In this document: piece after piece, positions 53,845 through 62,391 of the stretch
Layout of the letters: each line of letters opens with the position of its first letter
Numbering within the stretch: position 1 is the first letter of the stretch
NCBI GenBank assembly: GCA_963789785.1
Contig: CAWBNC010000017.1
Location: forward strand, 62,001 to 126,000
DNA from: JAEULH01 sp963789785
GTDB lineage: Bacteria; Pseudomonadota; Alphaproteobacteria; Rhodospirillales; Defluviicoccaceae
DNA length: 64,000 bases
Direction of reading: 5' to 3'
The notes under the pieces: model-generated
The model's database searches: none
The model's input: only the letters and a program-made list of their open reading frames with translations
Told to the model about the DNA's origin: nothing
Translations under genes and position numbers: made by a program

Positions 53845-56800
53845 TCACGCATTCGCTTCCGTCACCTCTTCGGCAAACATGGCGCGGATTTGACGTGTCA
53901 GTTCCTGGCGGGCGTAGGGCTTGGCGATGAACAGGGCGTCCGGCGGGAGCCTGCCGTTTTCGGAGCCAAGGCCGGCCGAATAACCGGTCGTGAACAGCAC
54001 CTTGACCTTGGGATGGCGGATCGTCACGCCCTCGGCGACGGCTATGCCGTTCATGCCGCCGGGCAGTTCCATATCGGTGAACAGCAGGTCGATCCGGCCG
54101 GCGGCCTGAGCAAGACGAATGGCTTCTGCGCCATCGCCGGCCTCGAGAACGAGAAAGCCCACGTCCATCAGCAGGCGGGTGGCGACCCGGCGCAGCCGCT
54201 CTTCGTCCTCGACGACCAGCGCGCTCTTCCCGGCCACCGAAAAATCACCGTCCTCGGTTGCGGCATCCACCGATCCGGTATCGGCTGGCGAAGCTTGCGG
54301 GAAGAACAGCTTGAACGTAGTCCCGACGCCGAGTTCGCTGTAGACGCTGACATGGCCGCCGGACTGCTTGAGAAAGCCGTAGACCATGCTCAGTCCCAGG
54401 CCGCTCCCCTGGCCGACCCCCTTGGTCGTGAAGAACGGCTCGAAGATGCGCGCGAGCATGTCCTTCGCCATCCCGGTTCCGGTGTCGCTGACCGACAACA
54501 TGACGTAATCGCCGGCCACGACGTCGGGATTGAGCTCGACGTAGTCGGCGTCGAGAACGGCCTTGCGGGTCTGGAGGGTCAGAGTGCCGCCCTTCGGCAT
54601 GGCGTCGCGGGCGTTGATGGCGAGATTGACCAGCGCACGTTCCAGCTCGCCTGCATCGGCGATGACGCTGACGGTATCGGGGTCGAGCTCTTCGACCACC
54701 GCAATGCCGGCGCCGAGGGTCCGGCGCAGCAGCTCGGTCAGGCCGCCGACGACGTCGTTCAGGTTCAGGACGGTGGGGCGAAGCGGCTGCATCCTGGCGA
54801 ACGCGAGCAGGCGGTGAGTCAGCTCGCCGCCCCGGGTCGCCGCCCACAGGGCGTCGCTGATGAGGGTGCCACGGCCGCCGGCGCCGCTCGAAGTCCAGCT
54901 CCAGAAGCTGAAGATTACCGACAATGATGGTCAGCAGATTATTAAAATCATGGGCGATTCCGCCGGTGAGCTGACCGATCGCCTGCATCTTCTGCGACTG
55001 ACGCAACTGGTCCTCGACCGCCCGCCATTCCGTCACGTCCTCCTTGACCGCAACAAAATTGACAATCCGGCCGTCGTCGCCCCTGACCGGCGCGATCGAC
55101 GCGATCTCGCGCAGCCGATCGCCATTCTTCTTCTTGTTGTAAAACTCGCCCCGCCAGACCTGACCGCGCGTGATCGTCCGCCAAAGCTCCCGGTATTCGG
55201 CCGGATCGGTCAGCCCGGACTTGAGAATGCGCGGGTTCCTGCCGAGAACTTCGTCGCGGCTGTAGCCGGTAACCTCGCAGAACTTGGGATTGACGTAGAC
55301 GATACTGCCGTCCCGGTCGGTGACGACCACCGATGACGGGCTTTGCTGGATCGCCTGGTAAAGCCGCCGCAGGTCGCCTTCGGCCCGCCTGCGGTCGGTT
55401 ATGTCGCGCGCATGGACGGCGACTTCGGTGATCGGCTGGTTCGGGTGGCGGACCGGGTAGAACCAGAATTCGAACCAGCGGCCGCGGATCGCGACATCCG
55501 TGTGCCTGGGCTCTCCCGAAGCAGCGACATCGCGGATGATCGCCAGTCTCGTCTCGGCCAGGTCCGCCGGCAGGAGACGGGTAAGGTCCGCGCCGAGCGG
55601 ACTGTCGCCCTCCAGGCGCTTCGCCAGACGCGACTCGGCGGCCTTGTTGATCGCGAGAACACGGCCCTCGGTCGATGACAGCAGGATTTCGTCGGCGCTG
55701 GCGTCGAGCAGGGCCCGCATCCGGGTTTCGCTCTCGCGCAGGGTCTGCTCGGCGAGCTTGCGTTTGCCGATGTCGCGCACGACCGAAATGCAGTACATCG
55801 GCTGCCCGGCTTCATCGCGTTGCAGCGCCGTAGTCAGGTTGACCCAGACAAGGTCGCCGTCCTTGCGGATGTAGCGCTTCTCCATGCTGTACGAGCGGAT
55901 ATCGCCGCGCATCATGCGCTCAAGCTGGCCCAGATCGGCTTCCAGATCGTCCGGGTGGGTAATGTCCTGGAAGGTCTTGGCGACCAGTTCGTCGCGGCCG
56001 TATCCGACGATGTCGCACAGCCGCTCGTTGACCCTGAGCCACGCGCCGTCGAAGCCGACGTGCGCGATGCCGACGGCGGCGTTCTCGAACGTGCCGCGGA
56101 ACCGCGCCTCGCTTTCCTCAAGCGCCTGTTGCGCCTGCTTCTCGGCGGTGACGTCGTCGAACAGGGTGACGAGCTCGCCGGTGGGCAGACGGTAAACGTG
56201 GGTATCGCGCCAGCCTTCGAAACGATCGTCGCGGTATACCCGGGCCGGCAGGTCCCTGGTCCCACCGGTTCTCATGACGTCCTTCAGCGCATCGAGCAGT
56301 CCGAATTCCGCGACGCCGCGAAAGGCCTCCGTCAGCCGCCTGCCGACGACCGTCTCGCGGTCAATTTGGCCGAGCACCTCGCCTCGACGGTTGAGATCGG
56401 TAAAGACGAAATCGCTGCCATCGGGGAGCGCCTCGAACACCGCCGCGCCGCTCTTCATGTGCTCGAACAGGCCGCGCAGGCGCGTCTCCGCATTGCGGCG
56501 CTGTTGGCGCAGCGGCTCGCTGATGAGATGGAAAAGCCCGGTCGCGGCCAGCACCGCGACGAGGCCGATGGCCAGCAGCGGCACGGCGGCCCGGGTAAAG
56601 CGGGCGCGGACTTCGGCAAGGTCGACCTTGGCGACAAGGCCGAGATTCAGCATTGCAACCGGCTCGTACGCGGCGAGGACAGCCACCCCGGCGTAGTCCC
56701 TGCCGATCATCGTGCCCGACCGACCTTCGAGCGCCGCCCGCATGGGCTCGTCGATCATCGCATTGGCCGGGATCGCTAGAGGCGCGTCGGCATCGCTTGC

Positions 56801-57154
56801 GCGCTGGCGCAACAGATAGACGATGGCGTCGCCCTCGCGCCGCGCCATCGTCAGCTCTCCGCTCGCGCCCGTATCGCGCCCAGCGGGGAGGCGCTGGCTG
56901 TCGATGAACTGGCGAAGCGCCGCCGCCTCCGGACCTTTCGGATATATCGCATAGGTCCGGTCGAATTTGGTTATCGAGTCGAGCAGACGAGCCTGAAACT
57001 GAACGACGCCCTGGAGGCGGACGCGCTCACGCGCGATGCCGCCGCGATAGATGATGTAGATCGCGCTGGCCGCGATGACCGTGGCGACGCAGAGCATGAT
57101 GGCGACGAGGAGAACGAGCCTCCTGGTCTCGGCGGTGACCCTCATCTCAGCCAT
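53845..57154 (-). CDS. Multi-PAS hybrid sensor histidine kinase with C-terminal receiver, one frameshift
   Basis: About 1102 residues when one extra base near 54880-54890 is removed. Order: membrane helix (residues 13-36), periplasmic domain of about 150 residues, second helix (about 190-212), four PAS domains (about 225-720; for example GYGRDELVAKTFQDITHPDDLEADL and GYSRDEVLGRNPRILKSG), HisKA with the phospho-His in LTGGIAHDFNNLLTII, ATPase domain (ALVNLAINARDAMPKGG, GTGMAKDMLARIFEPFFTTKG, GQGSGLGLSMVYGF) and a receiver (VVEDEERLRRVA, Asp in LLFTDMELPGG). It overlaps the receiver gene upstream by eight bases. Signal unknown. Confidence 0.88.
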
Positions 57155-57515
57155 CCAGGGCCGCGAGCAGTTCCTTGATTCCGAACGGTTTGTGCAGGGT
57201 GGTTGTCGAGCCGATGCCCTTGTACTGGGCGAGGATCTTCGCATGATCGGCGTATTCAGGATGGTAGCCGGTCATGATGACCAGGCGCGCGGTGCAGCCA
57301 TGACCGGCGAGCCAGTTGATCAGTTCGTTCCCGTCCACGCCCGGCATGACCATGTCGAGCAGGATGACGCTCGGCCTGAACTCGTCGTGAACGCGCATCA
57401 ACTCTTCGCCGCCGGTGGTCAGCATGACCTCGTAGCCGCGTGGAACGGCCGCGTTGCGCACCAGGCGCCCGACGGCGGCTTCGTCATCGCAGACCAGCAG
57501 CCGTTTCTCCGCCAC
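57147..57515 (-). CDS. Single-domain response regulator
   Basis: 122 residues, a receiver domain only: acidic pair in RLLVCDDEAAVG, phospho-Asp in SVILLDMVMPGVDG, Thr in LVIMTGYHP and Lys in TTLHKPFGIKELL. No output domain, so it acts by protein contact or as a phosphate shuttle for the hybrid kinase encoded directly downstream with overlapping ends. GTG start at 57515 is taken because the longer reading upstream has no family similarity and there is no in-frame ATG. Confidence 0.87.
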   Translation of the reverse strand: MAEKRLLVCDDEAAVGRLVRNAAVPRGYEVMLTTGGEELMRVHDEFRPSVILLDMVMPGVDGNELINWLAGHGCTARLVIMTGYHPEYADHAKILAQYKGIGSTTTLHKPFGIKELLAALDG

Positions 57516-57670
57516 GGCGCATCTCCCGCGAGGTTGAACATCCCTTTCGGGAACCAGCGTCAGCCTCGCTCTCTTCGCGTCGATGTCAATATCTGAAACG
57601 CCCTCAGGAACCGGGCGCCGGTCCTCTCGTTGTTGGCGCGATCTCAACTTCGCAGAGGACGCCCCCCAGG

Positions 57671-58111
57671 ATGCCCAACATCTTCGATATGCTTATGGAA
57701 GACCACGGTACGGTCAAGTCGCTGCTGACCAAGGTCCAGGACACGGGAGACCGCGCAGAGAAGACCCGCGACAAGCTGTTCGCGGAGATCGAGAAGGATC
57801 TCGAGATCCACACCGAATTCGAGGAGAAGGTGTTTTACCCGGCCGCGCGCAAGGCAACCGGCATGGATGACGAGGTCAAGGACGATCTCGAAGAGCATGC
57901 GGAAGCCAAGGAGCTGCTCGGCAAGCTTTCCAAAATGAACAGCACCTCGAAGGAATGGACGAAGACCATCGAGGAACTCGAAAAGGCGATTGAGCACCAC
58001 GTCAAGGACGAAGAGACCAAGCTTTTCCCGGCCGCGCGCAAGGCCATGGATGGCGCCGAAGCCGACAAGATGGGCGAGAAGTACGAGAAGATGAAGGCGA
58101 AAGCCGCCTGA
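57671..58111 (+). CDS. Hemerythrin HHE domain protein
   Basis: 146 residues in four helices. MPNIFDMLMEDHGTVKSLL gives the first His; further ligands in LEIHTEFEEKVFYPAAR, DLEEHAEAKELL and EHHVKDEETKLFPAARK. These coordinate a di-iron site that binds oxygen or nitric oxide or serves stress responses. Intact; 160 bases from the kinase-receiver operon on the opposite strand and 94 bases before the formaldehyde-dehydrogenase-like gene. Confidence 0.92.
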   Translation: MPNIFDMLMEDHGTVKSLLTKVQDTGDRAEKTRDKLFAEIEKDLEIHTEFEEKVFYPAARKATGMDDEVKDDLEEHAEAKELLGKLSKMNSTSKEWTKTIEELEKAIEHHVKDEETKLFPAARKAMDGAEADKMGEKYEKMKAKAA

Positions 58112-58205
58112 AGCGCCGGGAAAAACGAAGCTGGTCGCCGCATTCCTTGTGATGTGGCGACTGCCGTTCCTCCGCATTTCGCCTTCGGTTACAGGAGCTT
58201 CGCCC

Positions 58206-59408
58206 ATGAAAGCCGTCGTCTTCCACGACATCGGCGACATCCGTCTCGATGATGTCCCCGATCCGAAGATCAAAGAACCGACCGACGCCATCATCCGTAT
58301 CACCTCCAGCGCCATCTGCGGCACCGATCTGCACATGGTTCGCGGCACGTTTACCGGCATGAAGCCCGGCACCATCCTCGGCCATGAGGCGGTCGGCGTC
58401 GTCGAAGAGATCGGCCGCAACGTTCGCAACCTCCGCGCCGGCGACCGGGTGGTGGTGCCGTCGACCATCGCCTGCGGCTCGTGCTCCTACTGTCGGGCCG
58501 GCTATCAGGCGCAATGCGACAACGCCAATCCGAACGGCCAACTCGCCGGCACGGCTTTCTACGGCGGGCCGAAATCGACCGGGCCGTTTGACGGATTGCA
58601 GGCCGAGTACGCGCGCATCGCCTTCGCCAACGCCGACCTGGTCAAGTTGCCCAGCGATGTCAGCGACGATCAGGCGATCATGATCTCCGACATCTTTCCC
58701 ACCGGCTACTTCGGCGCCGACCTGGCCGAGATCTCCGACGGCGACACGGTCTGCGTCTTCGGCTGCGGCCCGGTCGGGCAGTTCGCCATACTCAGCGCCA
58801 AGCTGATGGGCGCCGACCGGGTTCTCGCCGTCGATACCGTGCCGGACCGCCTCGAGATGGCGCGCGCCCAGGGCGCCGAGGTCATTGACTTCAACGCCGA
58901 GGATCCGGTCGAGACGATCCGGGAGCTGACCGGCGGGGCCGGCGTCGACCGGGTCATCGACGCCGTCGGCATCGATGCGGAACCGCCCAGCGAGGGACCT
59001 GCGGCACAATCCGCCGGCGCCGACAAGTTCGCCGAGGAGCGCAAGCAGATCGCGCCGGAAATGAACCCCGACGGCGCGTTGTGGCAACCCGGCAAGGCGC
59101 CGTCGCTGGTGCTGCAGTGGGCGGTGCAGTCGGTCGCCAAGGCCGGGACGGTTTCGCTCATCGGAGTCTATCCGCCCACCGCGACGACGTTCCCCATCGG
59201 CATGGCGATGGGCAAGAACCTGACGCTGAAGATGGGCAACTGCAACCACCGCAAGTACATCCCGCACCTCGTCGACATGGTCCGCAACGGCACCGTGACG
59301 CCGGAAGACATCCTGACCAAGGTCGAGCCGCTGGCGCCGGTTCTCGACGCCTACAAGGCTTTCGACCTGCGCCAGCCGGGTTGGATGAAGGTCGAACTGC
59401 GGCCGTAG
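58206..59408 (+). CDS. Zinc-dependent formaldehyde/alcohol dehydrogenase-like enzyme
   Basis: 400 residues. MKAVVFHDIGDIRLDDVPDP, catalytic zinc CGTDLHMVRG and GHEAVGVV, structural zinc CGSCSYCRAGYQAQC, and VCVFGCGPVGQFAILSAKLMGADRV for NAD. The insertion around residues 255-300 (PAAQSAGADKFAEERKQI...) and the NHRKYIPHLVDMV segment are usual in the glutathione-independent formaldehyde dehydrogenase-like branch of medium-chain dehydrogenases. Substrate is not certain. It may be in one transcript with the hemerythrin. Confidence 0.9.
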   Translation: MKAVVFHDIGDIRLDDVPDPKIKEPTDAIIRITSSAICGTDLHMVRGTFTGMKPGTILGHEAVGVVEEIGRNVRNLRAGDRVVVPSTIACGSCSYCRAGYQAQCDNANPNGQLAGTAFYGGPKSTGPFDGLQAEYARIAFANADLVKLPSDVSDDQAIMISDIFPTGYFGADLAEISDGDTVCVFGCGPVGQFAILSAKLMGADRVLAVDTVPDRLEMARAQGAEVIDFNAEDPVETIRELTGGAGVDRVIDAVGIDAEPPSEGPAAQSAGADKFAEERKQIAPEMNPDGALWQPGKAPSLVLQWAVQSVAKAGTVSLIGVYPPTATTFPIGMAMGKNLTLKMGNCNHRKYIPHLVDMVRNGTVTPEDILTKVEPLAPVLDAYKAFDLRQPGWMKVELRP

Positions 59409-59703
59409 CCGATTGGGATGCTCCGTCGCCGCCGCGGTTGCGCCTGCGCCGCGGCGGGGCAGGCGGATTGCGACACGACCCGTACGTTGATCGCGGCTAT
59501 GTCTGGGTGGCAAGGCTGTGGCTTGGCGCTGCACCGGTAGCCGCACGTTGAGTCCTGCCTCGCGGCCCTCTCGACGCTCCTCTCGCGTCTTTCACCTCAA
59601 AATCTTTGACTGGTCGCGTGTCGACCGTCACTGCCGCGGCCGCAACCATTCCTTAACCTCGGTGACTTCGGCGACGGGGCCGCGGCAACCGGGCAGGTTC
59701 GGC
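59409..59703. other. Gene-free stretch before the HicA-like gene
   Basis: 295 bases with no supported gene. A hairpin CCGCCGCGG / CCGCGGCGG lies about 20 bases after the dehydrogenase stop but has no T-run. Confidence 0.4.
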
Positions 59704-59904
59704 ATGATGTACAGCAAGAGCCGGGAGATCGATCGCATCGTGCGTGCGCTGGTCGCCGCCGGCTGGACGTTCCGGCGGGGCGGCAAGCACGGCCGGCTCA
59801 AATCGCCGCAAGGGACGTCGGCGCTGACAGTGCCCGTCACACCCAGCGATCACCGCAGCTCGGCGAACTTCCGCTCCCAGGTTCGCCGCGCCACGGCGCA
59901 ATGA
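59704..59904 (+). CDS. HicA-like mRNA interferase, no partner seen
   Basis: 66 residues: MMYSKSREIDRIVRALVAAGWTFRRGGKHGRLKSPQG, then LTVPVTPSDHRSSANFRSQVRR. The double-stranded-RNA-binding-like fold of HicA is suggested by GWTFRRGGKHGRL (catalytic His) and the VPVTPSDHR strand. HicA toxins are usually coded with a HicB antitoxin; none follows. It may be an orphan or a remnant. Assignment is moderate because of the short length. Confidence 0.65.
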   Translation: MMYSKSREIDRIVRALVAAGWTFRRGGKHGRLKSPQGTSALTVPVTPSDHRSSANFRSQVRRATAQ

Positions 59905-59938
59905 GCAGGCTAGCGGCTGTCATGGATGGTCGCGCCGA

Positions 59939-61327
59939 TCACCTCTGTCCCAGGGCCGCCTTTAGCCGCTGCGGATCGATGGCGACGAGCAGGGCGTTCC
60001 CGGTCCGTGCGAACGCCGTGAAGTAGAAGCGGCTCCCCGCCTTGGCGTCGTGGCCATAGAAAAACATCTTGTCCGCGAGCATCGGCTCAAACGTCTTGAG
60101 ATCGGCCAGCCGGACCGCCTTCCGGGTGGAGAGATCGAACTCGAAGAATGTCCCCTGTTCGGTGACGACGTAGATTTTTCCTTCCGACCTGTAGACGCTG
60201 AACACCCACGTGTACCCGAACGGCTGCCTGGCTTTCTGACCGATGTTACCGAGATAGCTCCATTTCTCTCCCACCGCCGTATCGCTGAACCTGTAGATGT
60301 GCCCGACGTTGTCCATTAGAAAACACTCGTGCGAAGCGGACGTCGGCGTGAAGCATTGGGCCGCGTCGATCGCCCGTTGATCGTGAAGTTTCCAGCCCTT
60401 CATTTCGCCGAACTTGTGGGTCTGGGGATCGTAGAAGTACACGTGATCGAAGATCGCCGGATCGTAGGGCGCGCCGTAGTACGCCAGCTCGGCGTTGCCG
60501 GCGGTAAAGTAGAGCCGGCCGCTGCGGGCCACCCACATCGCTCGGCCGGGATAGACGTACGGTCGCTTGTAATCCGGGCGGCCGAGCAGTTCGCTCTCGC
60601 CGCTGACGATGTCGTAGCGGTAGATGTTTCCCGTTGGCGCCAGCGCGGCGTAGATGGCGTTGCGGGCCGGATCGACGACCTGGGCGATGAGCCCGCCGTG
60701 GGCCGCGCCCGTACCGCCCGGCTGGCCGGCGCTCAGATCGACGAACTGTCGGGCCGCCGGGTCGTGGGCGTACCAGTGAAAGCCGCGCACCTTGAGGTAG
60801 GTGTCATCGAGCGTCGAGCTGTTCAGGTTGGCGACATAGACGCGGCCGTCGTGCCAGACCGGACGGGTATGGAACTTTTCCGCGATTTCGTCGTCCAGCC
60901 AGTTATGTGCAGCCTCGGATGCGCTTCGGGCGTCGCCGACGTAGCGAAGCACGCCGGCGTTCAGCCGGTAGAGCGCAGAGTTCGTTTTGTGATCCATGCC
61001 GGCGACGTAGATGCCCTGGGGCGTCCACGCGGCGCCCGACCAGCTTTGCGTCGGAACGAGGCCGCCCGGCGTTGTCGGCAACGTCCAGTACCAGATGCCA
61101 TCCAGCTTGCCGGCGACCGCGGTCGAGCTCGGCGCGGGAGCCGCCTCCGCTGAAACAGCGAGCAGGCCGGCGAGGCTGGCGAACAGGCTGAACCGGACGA
61201 GGCGCGTAAGGTGAGAGAAACATCGGCCGGCGCTCGCTCGGGATGTTCCGTCCGCCCCGGCCGCAAGGACCGAGCGAGGGTCTCGCGGAGTCGCGTTGCC
61301 CGCAAAAGGACGCTTCCGATCGCCCAT
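59939..61327 (-). CDS. Secreted beta-propeller-like protein of unknown function
   Basis: 462 residues. A basic lead of about 40 residues is followed by an export helix LVRFSLFASLAGLLAVSAEAAPAPS, then a long extracytoplasmic domain with propeller-like strands: GIYVAGMDHKTNSALYRLN, GRVYVANLNSSTLDDTYLKV, AIYAALAPTGNIYRYDIVSGE, GRLYFTAGNAELAYYG and KIYVVTEQGTFFEFDLSTRK. I recognise the general fold but no named family. Start at ATG 61327 has a GGAGGAC site; an ATG 21 bases upstream would include that site. Single gene. Confidence 0.7.
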   Translation of the reverse strand: MGDRKRPFAGNATPRDPRSVLAAGADGTSRASAGRCFSHLTRLVRFSLFASLAGLLAVSAEAAPAPSSTAVAGKLDGIWYWTLPTTPGGLVPTQSWSGAAWTPQGIYVAGMDHKTNSALYRLNAGVLRYVGDARSASEAAHNWLDDEIAEKFHTRPVWHDGRVYVANLNSSTLDDTYLKVRGFHWYAHDPAARQFVDLSAGQPGGTGAAHGGLIAQVVDPARNAIYAALAPTGNIYRYDIVSGESELLGRPDYKRPYVYPGRAMWVARSGRLYFTAGNAELAYYGAPYDPAIFDHVYFYDPQTHKFGEMKGWKLHDQRAIDAAQCFTPTSASHECFLMDNVGHIYRFSDTAVGEKWSYLGNIGQKARQPFGYTWVFSVYRSEGKIYVVTEQGTFFEFDLSTRKAVRLADLKTFEPMLADKMFFYGHDAKAGSRFYFTAFARTGNALLVAIDPQRLKAALGQR

Positions 61328-61503
61328 GCTGTCCTCCTCGGTCTTCACCCGCCCTGAGACAGTGGCGAACCCTTCATTATCACGCTACAGCCATGAAGTC
61401 CTCGAAGCTGACCGTGCACCTCTCCGAAGACAACGTCCGGACCACCGCCGCTGCTTGACATTCGCGGCTGTCAGCCGACACAATTGCTTGCGGCTTCAAG
61501 GGG

Positions 61504-61755
61504 ATGGCGGTGCGCGAGGTCAAGGTCGAGATCGCGAAGGTCTACGTGCCGATGGCACGCCGTAGGACGCTGGACGCGGCGCGCGTCGACGCCTTGGCCG
61601 AAGACATTCTCGAGCGCGGTCTGGAGAACGCGATCCTGGTCCGGCCGGACGCCGACCGGCTGGTCCTGGTCGAGGGCCTGCACCGGCTGGAAGCCTGCCG
61701 TTCCCTCGGCGACGCAACCATCAGCGCGCTGATGGTCCAGGCGCGGAAGGCCTGA
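61504..61755 (+). CDS. ParB N-terminal-domain-like small protein
   Basis: 83 residues: VKVEIAKVYVPMARRRTLDAARVDALAEDILERGLENAILVRPDADRLVLVEGLHRLEACRSLG. This is the ParB/Srx-type nucleotide-binding fold, where GEHR-like motifs (here EGLHRLEA) bind CTP or act in catalysis. It lacks the helix-turn-helix and C-terminal dimer domains of partition ParB, so it is not a chromosomal ParB. It lies beside higBA but on the opposite strand. Role unknown. Confidence 0.75.
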   Translation: MAVREVKVEIAKVYVPMARRRTLDAARVDALAEDILERGLENAILVRPDADRLVLVEGLHRLEACRSLGDATISALMVQARKA

Positions 61756-61764
61756 TGCGCCCGG

Positions 61765-62064
61765 CTACGCAGCGTGCGGATTGATCGACCGCAGTTCGGG
61801 CTCGATCTGCCGCCGCCGCTCCATCAGGTCGTAATCGTTCTGCAGGCCGAGAAAGACGCCCTCCGACAGGCCGAAGTAGCGCGTGAGGCGAAGATCGGTA
61901 TCGGCGGTCATCGCGCGCTTGCCAAGAACAAGCTCATTGATCCGCCTAGGTGGCACGTGCACGGCACGCGCCAGTGCGTTCTGGCTCAGACCCATCGGCT
62001 TCAAAAACTCTTCGAGCAGAATTTCCCCCGGATGCGGATTCGGCAGACGCTCATCGTCGGTCAT
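61765..62064 (-). CDS. higA: HigA-type antitoxin
   Basis: 99 residues. MTDDERLPNPHPGEILLEEFLKPMGLSQNALARAVHVPPRRINELVLGKRAMTADTDLRL is the standard XRE helix-turn-helix of HigA with its GEILLEEFL opening. It binds and neutralises HigB and represses the operon. Its start lies 14 bases inside the end of higB, the usual toxin-first order of HigBA. I chose the ATG before TDDER; an earlier in-frame start lies deeper in higB. Confidence 0.93.
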   Translation of the reverse strand: MTDDERLPNPHPGEILLEEFLKPMGLSQNALARAVHVPPRRINELVLGKRAMTADTDLRLTRYFGLSEGVFLGLQNDYDLMERRRQIEPELRSINPHAA

Positions 62065-62341
62065 GGTAGTCGACGATCTCGACATCCTCGGGCCCTCCCT
62101 CTGTCCAGACAAAACAGATCCGCCATTGATCGTTCACGCGCACGCTGTGCTGGCCGGATCTTGCGCCTTTCAGCGCCTCCAGCCGATTTCCGGGCGGAAC
62201 CCTGAGATCGCCGAGCACCTTCGCCTGATTGAGCAATCGCAACTTGCGCAGGGCTATGGACTGGATGTCAGACGGCAATCTCCGGCTCCGCCGGCCGCTC
62301 CAGATCGTTTCCGTCTCGGGATCGGCGAAGCTCCTGATCAT
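62051..62341 (-). CDS. higB: HigB-type toxin
   Basis: 96 residues of the RelE/HigB fold: MIRSFADPETETIWSGRRSRRLP, RKLRLLNQAKVLGDLRVPPGNRLEALKG, and the catalytic-side strand VRVNDQWRICFVWTEGGPEDVEIVDYH. It cleaves mRNA on the ribosome. Promoter and operator lie just upstream (62351-62371), leaving a leader of only nine bases before the ATG. Complete and probably functional with higA. Confidence 0.93.
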   Translation of the reverse strand: MIRSFADPETETIWSGRRSRRLPSDIQSIALRKLRLLNQAKVLGDLRVPPGNRLEALKGARSGQHSVRVNDQWRICFVWTEGGPEDVEIVDYHDRR

Positions 62342-62350
62342 CCAACGTGA

Positions 62351-62371
62351 CTATAACGCAGCGCGTTATAG
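62351..62371 (-). promoter_or_regulatory. Putative HigA operator overlapping the higB promoter
   Basis: Perfect inverted repeat CTATAACGC / GCGTTATAG with a three-base centre, nine bases before the higB ATG on the minus strand. TATAAC inside the arm also resembles a minus-10 box, so HigA binding would block transcription directly, the common autoregulation of these operons. Confidence 0.75.
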
Positions 62372-62391
62372 CAGGCAAGCTGTTCTCAAGC

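Noticed and set aside
59628..59840. Minus-strand reading containing PNLPGC, reminiscent of HicB, opposite the HicA-like gene
   Set aside because: HicB genes follow or precede hicA on the same strand; the remainder of the reading has no HicB features, so the match is chance.
61394..61459. 21-codon frame before the ParB-like gene
   Set aside because: Too short, no ribosome site and no conservation evidence.
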